From NCBI GenBank assembly GCA_038030265.1, contig CM075942.1, positions 51,488,751 through 51,552,750 on the forward strand: a DNA stretch of 64,000 bases. The letters are read 5' to 3'. The first letter of the stretch is position 1; each line of letters opens with the position of its first letter. The position numbers and the translations under genes were made by a program. This document shows positions 1 through 10,129 of this stretch, one piece after another. The stretch is from Corythucha ciliata. Lineage: Eukaryota; Arthropoda; Insecta; Hemiptera; Tingidae. The notes under the pieces are model-generated. The model was not told where the DNA came from and ran no database searches. It was given only the letters and a program-made list of their open reading frames with translations.

Positions 1-48
1 TCTAAAAATAGGCAATTCGTGCCTTTTTCTCGGTGTAAGGTTTAGGCT

Positions 49-733
49 GGTCGTCCACTAGAAGCGTTTTCGAGCGGCCCTACAACGAGCGACATCGAGC
101 GTACATGCAAAAAGTCATAAATTGAATTCACTGCTGCTAAGCCTGCAGTGGACGATGTCACATCCAATTTGAGCCTTTGGGATGAACGCTCGTTGTAGCG
201 TCGCTCGAAAACGCTTCCAGTGGAAGACAGATCCAAGGCCCCTGAATACGAACGAATAGGGAAAAAACAAATTCCATCAACAATAATTCAATAAATAAGG
301 AGCTTACAATCTTACAAGTGGGTCGACACCAAGTGCAGTTATTTTGGCATGGTAACGCTCCCGGAGAGCATCGACAAGACTTTCAGCGTATGTGCTTAGC
401 TTTGTGGGGTCCATTTCAATTCAAAATAATTATATAAAGTCACAGGAGGGAACTTTATAATGAGAAAAATGACTTTTTCTTAAAATTCTCTATACAAAGA
501 CACAGCAAGCTGCCCACCAAATTAGAATTTTCACTCTTATCAGTGAAGGTTAGGCATTCGTGTCCGCTCCCGATATTATGACTCCATCCTGCCCTCGCAC
601 CTACCAATACCACATGTCACACAGTGGTATGAACACATGACACAGACGATGTCACATTCAATTTGAGGCTTTGGGATGTACGCTCGTTGTCGCGCGATGT
701 AGCGCCACTCGAAAACGCTTCCAGTGGACGACC
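49..733. mobile_element. TIR-bounded non-autonomous DNA transposon, copy 1 (complete)
   Basis: The ends are inverted repeats: GGTCGTCCACTAGAAGCG at 49 and its inverse ending ccagtggacgacc at 733, extended on both sides by a cgttttcgagcg segment. The interior also contains an inverted copy of the end at about 187-222, so the left 180 bp alone folds as a palindrome. Positions 49-625 recur almost unchanged at 47389-47954, which points to recent mobility or duplication. No transposase is present. The superfamily is unassigned. A 36-codon ORF lies inside on the minus strand at 304-414. Confidence 0.75.
304..414 (-). other. Small conserved ORF or captured exon inside the TIR element
   Basis: An ATG-started 36-codon frame begins MDPTKLSTYAESLVDALRER and ends GVDPLVRL, followed by two possible splice donors (GTAAGA, GTAAGC). 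The same frame is intact in the second copy of the element at 47633-47743. A tatataa sequence lies about 30 bp upstream of the ATG. The run ending in LGVDPL vaguely recalls the N-terminal part of insect takeout/JHBP-like proteins, but this is a weak inference. It could be a captured first exon, a tiny gene or chance. Confidence 0.3.
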
Positions 734-2370
734 GACCTTGGGCCTCAATTGAGAAAAAACGCACATCCGCGGTTAATCGAAACCCTTTCATGATTGAAAT
801 TGAGAAAAATTGCAACTGCAATATTTCTAAAGTGCTGTTTTTAGGAGCAAGTCCGTGGTCAACTAATTTTGGTATAGTATTTTCCATTTACATTAAATTC
901 CGGTACAGAGCAATTAATTTCCTCCTGTCTTCACCATTAACATAATATGTTTTAATTCAGAGTGGACGAGTGGAAATGAACTGCTCTATAGAGCAGAATT
1001 TGATGTAAATAGAAAACGCTATGAGATAAAGCATGCATTCACGGTGATGAACTTGAGAAAAAGTATCAGCTCACGGATTATCGTTGCAACTTCCCAGCAA
1101 AAATTAAGGAAAATAACTAATTTGCCGTTCTTGGAGGCAAGCCCATATAACTACGGTTGAGAAAAAGCGCAAATTTGAAGATAAATCTTTTAAAAACCGC
1201 ACAGATAAAGTGGAGATATATCGCACATCTGCCTGGAAAAGCACCAGTACACGGTTCCTCGAGGCAACTTTCCGCCAAAAATTAATTAAAATTGCAGCTA
1301 ATTTGCTGTTTTTGAGCTCAAGTCCGCAGCTAAAATTGTGAAAAATACATGTTTGACTATTTGCTCACATACACACACTACTTAAGGCCTCGCCACACCG
1401 AACGCGAACTGCCACGCGGACTGGTTCGCACGCAGAAAAGCGTGCGAGGGGTAATACCTCACTCACGTGTTCTTGGTTTTTTGGCGAGCGGACCAGTCCG
1501 CGCGGCAGTTCACACACCGTGCGGCAAGACCTTTAAATATAGGAAAAACGCCAATCACGTCTAAAATTAATAAATAATGATCATTCGCGGCTGAAATTTG
1601 CAAATGGTGATCATCCCCGCGGGTAAAATGGTGTGGCTAAAATTGAAGAAAAGTGTATTTTCTTGGCTTAAATTGACATAATATAACTTGCTGGTTCTTT
1701 AGTATTTTCGGGGGAAAACAGTCATTCGCGACTGAAATTGATAATAAAGGCCTTTCTGGGGTTTTGTGGTGAACCTTTCTGGCCCAACTTCAGAAAAAGC
1801 GCTAATTTGGTGTTTTTGGGAATTTCCACAGATACCTTTGTGTAATAAGTGCCCATTCGCGGATAAAATTATGAAGACCAAATCATTCACGTCACGGTTG
1901 AAATTAAGGAAACGTGCTTGGCTGACAGGTACAAGATTGAGAAAATCACTCATTTTCAGCTTAAATTATTCGTACGAAATGGAAATAATTAGCGCTTAAA
2001 ATTTAGAAATATTGCTCACATTCGCTGACTGAAATTTAAAAAACATACCCAACCACGGTTTTGCGATGTAACGTCCATAACAAAATTAAGAAAATACGCT
2101 AATTTACTGTTTATGGGAGCCTTTTCATGCTAAAATTGAGAAATGGCGCACATCCACGGCTGGAATTGAGTATGAGCGCTCTTTCTTGGCTGAAACTGAG
2201 ACAACGCGTGACTTCATGATTTCTCGGTTTCAGGATGCAAGGTCCTGACCAAAATTAGGAAAATTCGCTAATTAATTGTAGATCGAGACAAAAAGCGGTA
2301 GAATCGAGATAAAAAAACACTCATTTCTCATTTGCGGCTAAAATTGAGGAAAAACGCTGCTGAAGGAACT
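734..2370 (+). repeat. Degenerate ~30-bp tandem repeat block (forward orientation)
   Basis: The block holds dozens of imperfect copies of a unit of about 30-33 bp whose core reads ctaaaattgagaaaaagcgc followed by attcacgg. Copies have diverged and are interrupted by a small MITE at 1385-1532. The same family recurs at 5.8-6.2, 10.1-12.2, 45.7-46.0 kb (forward) and 16.3-18.5, 55.6-55.9, 61.8-62.2 kb (reverse). No coding capacity is convincing here; the short ORFs are by-products of the repeat. Confidence 0.8.
1385..1532. mobile_element. PIF/Harbinger-like MITE with TTA target duplication
   Basis: The terminal inverted repeats are AGGCCTCGCCACACCG at the left and the inverse of AGGTCTTGCCGCACGG at the right. 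The arms continue imperfectly for about 45 bp (gaactgcc.cgcggactgg on both sides). Direct TTA triplets flank the element at 1382-1384 and 1533-1535. A 3-bp TWA duplication is characteristic of the PIF/Harbinger superfamily; the assignment is inferred from that. Confidence 0.7.
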
Positions 2371-4018
2371 TCTTCCAATCGATAGAATGATTCTAATGCA
2401 AAAACAAATATTTGTGAACTTCACTCACTCCAACACCAAATATGGCTGGTTTTCGTGAATTTGCTAATTTAAAAATCATTTCGCGTGGCTGGCTAATTCA
2501 AAACCATCGTATTAGCGGGTTCGGATCCTTAAAAACACAATTTTCAGGAGCCTTTCCGTTTCTTTGAATTGTTATTTCAACCAGTGAGCCTCTAAAATTT
2601 GGGAAGGGTGATTCTGTTGTAACTTCAAGATATCGCATTTACTGTCGTTTTGTATAGGTGACGTACGATATGAAAATCGATAACTTGAAGTTACAGAATC
2701 ATCCCCTCCCCGCCTTCATGGATGTCCGATTTAAAAATCACGCTCCATGGGATGAGGGTAGAAGGAGGACTGTTATGTTGTCAAATGTTAAGAAATCAAT
2801 CTAAAATTCCTTTCTTAGAAAAAGATCAATCAGATTGTAGAGTTGAAGCTCTAGAAATTTGAAAAGGCATTGCGTCATAATAACGATTCTTCCCACATAG
2901 GAACACTTTTTTCGTTCGCAGACCGTAAAATTAATTGAAACAAAAGGAATACCTCCCTATACAAGCCATTCTATGGAGCGTTGAACTTTTCAATTATAGT
3001 CCCTAATTTCTACAAAAAAATTCCTGCGCCATTCATTGCCATTTATTGTTAAATGAGACGTACATACTCCGGGATAAAATAATAGGCGGAGGGATTACCC
3101 CGAAAGCTGGTTATTGAAGAACGTTTGGATTTGGTTTCACTACTTTTTCCCGCAGAGGAATTTCATCAGAAACCGACCGCCCATCTTCCTCACTACCCCC
3201 TATCCCATAGTACGACGAAAATGAAGCTTTCAAATATCGTTAAACCACATTAATGAAATCAAAATGGGTTTTCCTTCCTTCTGCGTGCTCTTTCCTTTTC
3301 TACACCATTCGAACTTGTGAGCGAGAGCAGCTTTATAAGAAACCCATTTTGAAACGCCGTAAAGATCAAGATGTGAGGTTCTTAACGTCTTATCTTTTTT
3401 TCCTACTGCCGCGTTTCGCTCGTTTTTAAACTAAATAACGCTTTTTAGTGGCCTGTCTTGACACGCTGCACCTGATATTTGGGAGGTGATTTCGCTACGA
3501 GCTACGATAGTCATTTTAATCAGCCTAATAGTAAAAATCCTCCTGTTTGCGTTTCTAAAGGAGAGAAATCCGTTTTTTATTTCTAATGGTTTTTTCTGTA
3601 ACGTCTTTTTCATCACGTTGAATCTATTTAAAAGCGATAGAGAGATTGAGTGAGAGAGAAAAAAGCTGTTCCTCCTCACCACAAAACAATTCAAGACGGC
3701 CTACAAATGATAATTTCGTTGACTACGGAAATTTGATTTTAAAATTCACTCACGTAGTTTATTGATTCCAAGACTGGCACTATTTACCTGAAACAAATAA
3801 ATTATCGTTATTATTTTTTTTTCATAAAATAATGTTGGGATACCTGTGAAACTAATAAGAAGACAAAAAATATACTTCTGCCGAAATGAAACTATGTCAC
3901 CTATATTGTGACACTAATTCAAAGGTCAATTTCCAGAAGAGATGTAGGAAAAAGAGGTGGCAGTTGCAAGAAGATGATTCTGAAATCAGAATGCCAAGGG
4001 TAGGAGTGGATTTCAATG
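2371..4018. other. Intergenic stretch without a recognisable gene
   Basis: The stretch is AT-rich, with no ORF that shows coding character or a known domain. The only structure seen is the small palindrome at 2601-2710. The 3431-3694 minus-strand ORF is unsupported. Confidence 0.6.
2601..2710. repeat. 110-bp imperfect palindrome (MITE-like)
   Basis: The left arm gggaagggtgattctg continues with taacttcaagatatcg. It is mirrored by a right arm ending cagaatcatcccctccc, preceded by cgataacttgaagtta. No target duplication is evident. It is probably a short MITE or a foldback remnant. Confidence 0.6.
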
Positions 4019-4026
4019 TATAAAAG
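4019..4026 (+). promoter_or_regulatory. TATA box of the 4.1-kb cuticle gene
   Basis: TATAAAAG lies 59 bp before the ATG. An ACAGTTAG sequence at 4050, about 31 bp downstream, is a plausible arthropod initiator. Confidence 0.8.
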
Positions 4027-4077
4027 TGTTTCGGAAGCTAACAGAAGACACAGTTAGTTCACTGAAGTATTTGGAAC

Positions 4078-4826
4078 ATGATAGTGAGTTTTAAAAGCGT
4101 TTGACTATTAAAAACGGGTATTTACTTAATTCTTTTACTTTTTGTGTGCAGAAATTCGTCGCTCTAGTCGCCTGTGTGGCAGTCGCTAAAGCCCAGTTTT
4201 ATTCTGGCATCAGCCCCTACGCCACGGCCTACGCTCGTCCGGCTGTAGCAGTAGCTCAACCATCAGTGGCCATCGCTCATGCTCCCGTCACCACTGTCGC
4301 TCACGCTCCAATTGCAACTGTGGCTCACGCCCCAGTTGCTGCGCTCGCTTCACATGCCGTCACCACAGACTACGACCCTCATCCTCAGTACAGTTATTCA
4401 TACTCGGTGAACGACGCCGTCACGGGTGATTCAAAATCGCAGACCGAGTCACGAGACGGTGATGTCGTTCAAGGCAGTTACTCCCTAGTCGAACCAGACG
4501 GCTCGAGACGTATTGTCGACTACACCGCCGATCCAGTCAACGGATTCAACGCCGTCGTTCACAAAGAGGCGGCCGTGTCGCACGCTCCAGTCGCGGCTGT
4601 GGCTCACGCTCCTGCTGCAGTGGTGCATCACGCTCCAGTTGTCGCACACGCTCCAGTGGTTGCACACGCTCCCGTCCTCACTCACGCCCCGGTTGTCGCT
4701 CATGCTCCTGTTGTGTCTCACGCTCCAGTTTACACAGCCTACCCAGCCATTCGAGCGCCGTATCCCTTGACCAGACCCGTCGGGTATGCACCAGCCTACT
4801 CTTCCCCTTTAATTTATCGTCATTAA
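4078..4826 (+). CDS. RR-2 cuticular protein (CPR family), 226 aa
   Basis: This encodes a secreted chitin-binding structural protein of the exoskeleton. Exons are 4078-4083 (ATG ATA) and 4152-4826, with a 68-bp phase-0 GT-AG intron at 4084-4151. The joined N-terminus [17 protein letters not shown] is a clear signal peptide (cleavage likely after AQ, residue 17). Residues 18-74 are Ala/Val/His/Pro-rich with repeated VAHAP units. Residues 76-141 are the extended RR-2 chitin-binding domain, from [13 protein letters not shown] through [16 protein letters not shown] and [21 protein letters not shown] to [10 protein letters not shown] second HAPV repeat tract and a Tyr/Pro-rich tail follow. RR-2 proteins are associated with rigid cuticle. 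The start is set by the upstream TATA box and the intron shared by all seven window genes; an in-frame extension into the intron is not the real start. Confidence 0.96.
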
Positions 4827-4832
4827 AATAAA
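4827..4832 (+). terminator. Poly(A) signal of the 4.1-kb gene
   Basis: AATAAA directly follows the stop codon, and a second AATAAA lies at 4851-4856. The second is the more likely functional one given the spacing. Confidence 0.6.
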
Positions 4833-4860
4833 TTGTGTATCGAATAGTCTAATAAAAACC

Positions 4861-5229
4861 AATACAAAAAAATACAAATTAACTTTATAAATACATTTTT
4901 CTTATTTTTCAAGCCCTCGTGGTGTTTCATAATCAGTGACCACGGGGAACGAATGCTCCCTCAATAGTCTGGTCGAAATTTGAGGAGTATAGTAATTGAA
5001 AAAAGAATGGGCTTCATCTTATGAAGAATTCACCTTGAAATGTTTGTCTACATCTTGCACAACAATGACTATGTACGATATGCTTCCTCTAATTTCTGGC
5101 AGACTTCCTAGAGTTTACACAGGTAGAGCGTTTGAGGGTGAAGACTGAGGGATAGTGACTGTTGCCCTTCACGTGGCGTTTCTTCTTAGTTTTCCTTTGA
5201 AATGAAGCTTATCATATCATTTTTGTGCA
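4861..5229. other. Intergenic stretch, nothing recognised
   Basis: This is AT-rich sequence downstream of the 4.1-kb gene. No coding, RNA or transposon signature is seen. Confidence 0.5.
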
Positions 5230-6190
5230 TAATGACGCGTTTTGCTCGAAATTTGTCATGAATGTGTCGTTCCGCATAATTATTGCCCAGGATGTAACAT
5301 TTTGCGTGAATTTTGCACTGATATGAGGCATTTTGGCTCATTATTTCTCAATAATAAGTCTTTGTAATCGTATCGCAAAAAAACATTTTTGACCCCCCCT
5401 CGTCGTTCTCTCGCACAACTCGTTCTTTCGCACATAGACTCCATTTGGGGTCTAGTTGGTCCTAACATCTGATCAGTTTGATCAAATAACCTCCTTGGGT
5501 TTTATGGGCCAAAAGCGGGTCCAAAATGGGGATTTTCAAAGGATTTGGGGTCATAGGGGTGTGGGGTGTCGATTTTCATGTAATTTCAAGCCGGATTTGA
5601 CTACATCCATGAATAATAAACCCACAGTCGAAATAATAAGGCATTGTTCGATAATTCGCAGCGTTTTTCGTAAATTGCGACACTTCGTATACATTTTGTC
5701 TTGAACGTGGCGCATCGCATAAATTCCGCCTTGGAATGTGAAATTTCGTGTATATTTTGCCTTGAGTGAGGCTAAAATTGAGAAAAATCCGCAATTCATA
5801 GCTAAAAGCGAAACGAATCGCTAATTTGCTGCTAGAAAAATAGTAATTCATGCCTACAATCGAGAAAACGTGCTAATTCATGTTTGAAAAATTTGGAAAA
5901 GGAACTTATTGCTGGCCAAAATATCTAAGAAAAAGTGTTGACTCTCGGCTAAAATTGAGAGAAAAGGCTAATTCATAGCTATTGAATAAAAAACAGACAA
6001 AAACGCATAGTTGAGAAAAAGCGATCATTCGCGCACAAAAATGAAAAATATTACGTCCAATTCGCGGTGAAAACTAGAAGAAACGCTAATTTGTGGCTTA
6101 AAATTAAAATAAAAACTGTTGAAAAGCGATACATTCATTGCTCAAATTGGGAAAACACTAGCTAATTCGAGATTTTTTTTTATTATTTAG
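5230..6190. repeat. Two degenerate tandem-repeat families side by side
   Basis: From 5230 to about 5770 there are imperfect ~30-35-bp units with the core gcgcatcgcataaattttgcc then ttgaa, also seen at 49160-49365. From about 5770 to 6190 the ctaaaattgagaaaaagcg family continues. Several hypothetical ORFs here (for example on the minus strand 5551-5851) only translate the repeat. Confidence 0.65.
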
Positions 6191-6255
6191 TGAATGTTAG
6201 GTAACTTTGGTAATTAATTAATTTATTTGAGGAAAAACATCACTTATTACAACAT

Positions 6256-6472
6256 TGTTGACTATTCTCGGGGTTGCACTTCATTCTCAAGGTATTCAGG
6301 CCGAAACAAATCTCTTTGTCATATGTCAACACAAAATTCCTAAAAATCCTGCAGACGGTTTCCTTGCACGTCCGTCTACAGGATTTTTAGGAATTTTGTG
6401 TTGACAAGTAACAGACAGATTTGTTTTGGCCTGGGTGCGCTGAGAATGGGGGGCAATGATGAAACTAGTCGG
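6256..6472. mobile_element. Palindromic foldback element, ~217 bp
   Basis: The inner arms gtcaacacaaaattcctaaa and its inverse are nearly perfect around a loop of about 12 bp (6357-6369). Further out, ggccgaaacaaatct is matched by agatttgttttggcc. Fainter similarity continues to about 6256 and 6472. No ORF is present. It is a non-autonomous foldback or MITE. Confidence 0.65.
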
Positions 6473-6650
6473 CAATATTCCAATAAATGAATGTTTTTAC
6501 TTGAACAAATCAGTTAATTACTGATTCGTGGTTTCCGGAGACAACTTCGTGGCTAAAATTGTGAAAAGGCTATTATTTAAATCTACGAGGAATAAAAATT
6601 ATATTTCAGCTTCATTTAGAGCAGATAAGTACCTATATAAGATAATAATA

Positions 6651-7008
6651 GGTTCGTTCGTTTGTCGTCCGGAGGTGCGCTGGACTGCACGAACAGTCCG
6701 AAAAGCGTTCTTTTGTAATCCCCAACTACACTGAAAACGTTCGTTTGTCAAATCTCGGGCTGTTTAGTGCAGCACTATCTACACTGAAAAATTAGGAGGA
6801 GCTTGCTGCTCGAAATTTTATAAACTACTCTATAATTACTTTTCCTCAAGATTTCCGTCTAGGAAGTAGGAATAAATTATAAAGGTAACGATTTCGTTTT
6901 CGTTACGCTTTTCAAAAATGACGTCGGACTGCTCGAACCACGACACCACTGCTCGGCCGGGCTGCTCGGACTGCTGCACCGCTACACTGAACGACAAACG
7001 AACGAAAC
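6651..7008. mobile_element. MITE with GTTCGTTCGTTTGTCGT ends, 358 bp
   Basis: The left end GGTTCGTTCGTTTGTCGT (6651-6668) is matched in inverse by ACGACAAACGAACGAAAC (6991-7008) with one mismatch. Subterminal ctggactgc and gcagtcc motifs repeat on both sides. No transposase and no clear target duplication were found. Confidence 0.65.
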
Positions 7009-9090
7009 TAGTACTAAGCCTTATATTATAAGGGATAAGACAAGGGACTTCATAGTTCGTAGATTTCCGACCCGGTCGCCGGCTCGTGTAGGTCGCCGCC
7101 ACTGGTTGGTTACACATCGATGGCACTTTACAGAACCCAATTTTGCTGTTTTGGCTAGTTTAAGAACTGATTTCGCTTTTAGCTCATTAGGAACAAGCCA
7201 TACCGATTGTTTGGTTCTTTCAAAGCCTAAGTTTTGCGGATCTGGAATCCGTTGTGGTGGGGTGGGGTCGCTCCCCCTGAACCCTACTTCCACCGCCATT
7301 GTCCCAGAAATAGGATTTCTCACTAAAAAGGCCTGTAAATAGACTCGATCACCTGAGATGCCTTTTCCCCGCAGGCCAAAACGTCCATTCAGCCCAAGAG
7401 CATTCCAAGCGATCCCGTTTTACGTGCACCCTCACACCTTAATAATAATTAATGTATTTAAGTCGAGATATCTTGGAAAGTTTCCCGGCGAAAAGGCATT
7501 CAAGCGAGTGAAACCTCCGTATGAATTAGTGTTGAAACATTGCCATCTTTTATACAACCGTGAAGCACTTGTACAGGGGAATTTACTTCAGGGAACTGGA
7601 AAAGCGGAAGAAATCGGCAGACCGAGAGAAAGGAAAAATTGTCGTTACAAACATTTTGTCGCTCTAAGATAATGAGAGAGCGTTCTGTGGAAATGGACTA
7701 GACTGGCGGGAGTCGTTAATAAGAATTTTCCCACGAATTTTGGCAAAGAAATATTAAGCTTTGTCCGCGTAAAAAGCGTTCTCATAAATATTTAATTTCG
7801 TTAGCCTTTGTTTCCAACAGACAGTGTTTTCTCCCTCTCTCATTTACACTCTTTTGATGATGAGTTGCAACATCAAATAACATCCTTTGTTTTATCCCTT
7901 TGAAACAGGACGGTGTCCAAACTCTTTAAAAGCTATACTTTTGCGTGTTCTTACCTATATTATAGCAAGAAAATTCAAAATAATAAGAACCCTCAGAGTT
8001 TTTGATTCATAGATTTTCTTCTTGTACCTTCTCTAATTGACAGTGAAGAACGAATTTTATAATGACAGGAAACAGAAGAATAATTATATTCTACTTTGAC
8101 GTTAAAAGCCAAAAAACGACGAGCTATCTTCTTTTGTAAACGCTTTGATGTTTTCTCTCTTCTTCTTCAATCATATTTCCCCCGACTTCTTGTGACACCA
8201 GACCAGACTCAAAATGCGACTCGCGAAGCTTTCTCCTTCATAAGTTTTGACTTTCTGAGACAACACCCCCCCCCCTGCCCCTCGGAACACCATGTCTTTG
8301 GCCATCGGAAGATGACGAGGGGGCTTTTCTTGGCATTGGATCTGTCTTCTCTCGTCTCTCACCCTTTTTTGCCCGCATCCGCACTCTTCATTTCATCTTC
8401 CCAGAAACTGTCGGAAGTCGGAACTGTTCAAAAAGTTTTAACTCCTTTCCGTCTCTTTATTAATATAACTTTGGCGGGAACTCGAAATCATTTTACACGA
8501 CAACTCTGAGGGAATTCATTGAAAATACCCGGAGATTGACTTGATGGGGAGCTATAGGGGGGGGGGGGAGTTCTTTCATAGAAAATTGTGTTTTTAGTTC
8601 GTTTAAACGCATTTCAAGATTCCGATCGCACATATTGTGGTTACGTTTATTCGAAGAGGAAACTGGGCGACGAAAAATGGAAGCACCACGCAAATGGAAA
8701 TTACTTCTCTCATTTGTATGATAGTGAATTCCCCGCCGGCCGCCTCCACCATTGAAATCTCATCGTTTCCCAACTGTGCTGATGTTGCGCCCTTATCCTA
8801 GGATGTCGCGAAGTTAAAGAAATGAAGAAAAAAAGACAATGCCTAGACAACTTGCAACCCACCCGATCATTATTCGAAATTAGATAATTCCTGACCTCGA
8901 CGATCTAATTCATTGGCCTCTGGTTCAGAGATGAACCACCCTAAATGTCACACGGTACATTTACGACATCTTTTTTTTTTATTTGAATGATCTGGTTTAG
9001 TCCTAACACCCCTGCAAAAAAAACCAGATTCTATGCTTTTTTGTTCAGTACTTATCGTTGAATGCCAAGGATATACAGCCGGCTGTTAAG
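7009..9090. other. 2-kb intergenic stretch without a supported gene
   Basis: There are long ORFs at 7021-7323 (-), 7358-7672 (+) and 8096-8509 (+), but none has a recognisable domain, signal peptide or splice-consistent context. Homopolymer runs occur at about 8268 (C) and 8562 (G). The 7021-7323 minus frame has a moderately protein-like composition but was not identified. Confidence 0.5.
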
Positions 9091-9098
9091 TATAAAAG
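9091..9098 (+). promoter_or_regulatory. TATA box of the 9.2-kb cuticle gene
   Basis: TATAAAAG lies 74 bp before the ATG. A GTATCTTTCAGT segment ending at 9131 contains a TCAGT initiator and closely resembles GTATCTTCAGT upstream of the 14.7-kb gene. Confidence 0.8.
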
Positions 9099-9164
9099 GT
9101 AGAGCGTTCATCTGAAGAGGTATCTTTCAGTTTTCGACGCTGAAAAGGAATCAACAACAATAAA

Positions 9165-9877
9165 ATGATTGTAAGTTTCCAACAGATGGGACTTGCTCAT
9201 TTGCCGTTTGGTGGGATGAAATACGGAATGAATTAACTCTTAATTGTTTCTCTTCTCAGAAAATCGTCGCTGTTGTCGCCTTCCTGGCTGTTGCCAACGC
9301 CCAGTACTACTCGGGTTACTCTCCTTACGCCTACGCTAGGCCCTACGCCACTAACTATCTCCAACCAACAGTGTCCGTGGCTCACGCTCCCGCCGTTGCT
9401 ACCGTTCACCACGCCCCGATTACCACCGTCGCTCACGCCCCGATCGCCACCGTCGACCACGAGCACGACCCCCATCCACAGTACAGTTTCTCCTACAATG
9501 TCAATGACGCTCTCACTGGTGATTCCAAAACTCAGTCGGAATCTCGTGACGGTGACGTCGTCACTGGAAGTTACTCGCTCGTTGAAGCCGACGGCTCTCG
9601 TAGAATCGTTGACTACACCGCTGACCCCGTCAACGGATTCAACGCCGTCGTTCACAAGGAGGCCGCCACTGTGGCTCACGCCCCCGCTGCCGTCGCCACT
9701 GTGGCTCACGCCCCAGCTGTGACTGTGGCTCGTGCCGTTGCTCCCTCCGTCGCCTACCGCTACCTACCTACCTACTCCCCCGCTCCCGTTGCCACATACG
9801 CTGCCGCCCCGGTCACCACCGTTGCCCACGCTCCCGTTGCCACAGTGGGACACCACAGCCCAGTCGTTCATTATTAA
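9165..9877 (+). CDS. RR-2 cuticular protein (CPR family), 207 aa
   Basis: This encodes a secreted chitin-binding cuticle protein. Exons are 9165-9170 (ATG ATT) and 9260-9877; the intron at 9171-9259 (89 bp) starts GTAAGT and ends CTCAG in phase 0. The signal peptide is [18 protein letters not shown] Tyr-rich stretch ([14 protein letters not shown]) follows, then VAHAP/VHHAP repeats to about residue 67. The RR-2 domain at about residues 71-136 carries [33 protein letters not shown] and GFNAVVHKE. The C-terminal tail has Ala/Thr/Val-HAP repeats and a YRYLPTYSP segment. It resembles the 4.1-kb gene in its two-codon first exon and is probably a tandem paralogue of it. The AATAAA lies 40 bp after the stop. 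Confidence 0.96.
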
Positions 9878-9917
9878 GGACATTTTAACATTGAGTGTAA
9901 ATCTATGTGAATATTCC

Positions 9918-9923
9918 AATAAA
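9918..9923 (+). terminator. Poly(A) signal of the 9.2-kb gene
   Basis: AATAAA lies 41 bp after the stop codon in an AT-rich 3' UTR. Confidence 0.7.
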
Positions 9924-10129
9924 TTTCCCCATTCTTAAACAAAAACTCCCGGTTATTCGATTAACGATTTGATATCGAACATCAGATGTTGTTCCATTGA
10001 TAAAATGATGCCGATCAAAGTGGCAGAAAAATGGTACGTTTTTCCTTGCCGTTAGTTTTGGTCAATGTCTTCGACTCCCCGGCCTGCAGGATAACCCATA
10101 TCTAGATTCGCCTATATTATTCTTGGGAA

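Noticed and set aside
7021..7342. Opposing ORFs of 78 and 100 codons
   Set aside because: The minus frame is mildly protein-like, but no family was recognised, no splice sites were convincing, and its left end lies next to a MITE boundary.
8096..8509. 137-codon plus-strand ORF
   Set aside because: No ATG context, domain or composition typical of a protein; its pyrimidine-rich sequence keeps the frame open by chance.
9233..9722. Long opposite-strand and alternative-frame ORFs over the cuticle genes (also at 4485-4770, 12503-12946, 12667-13080, 14760-15511, 28844-29519, 39662-40630, 52327-52746)
   Set aside because: They are shadows of the biased GC-rich repeats in the RR-2 genes and have no signal peptide, domain or splice context of their own.
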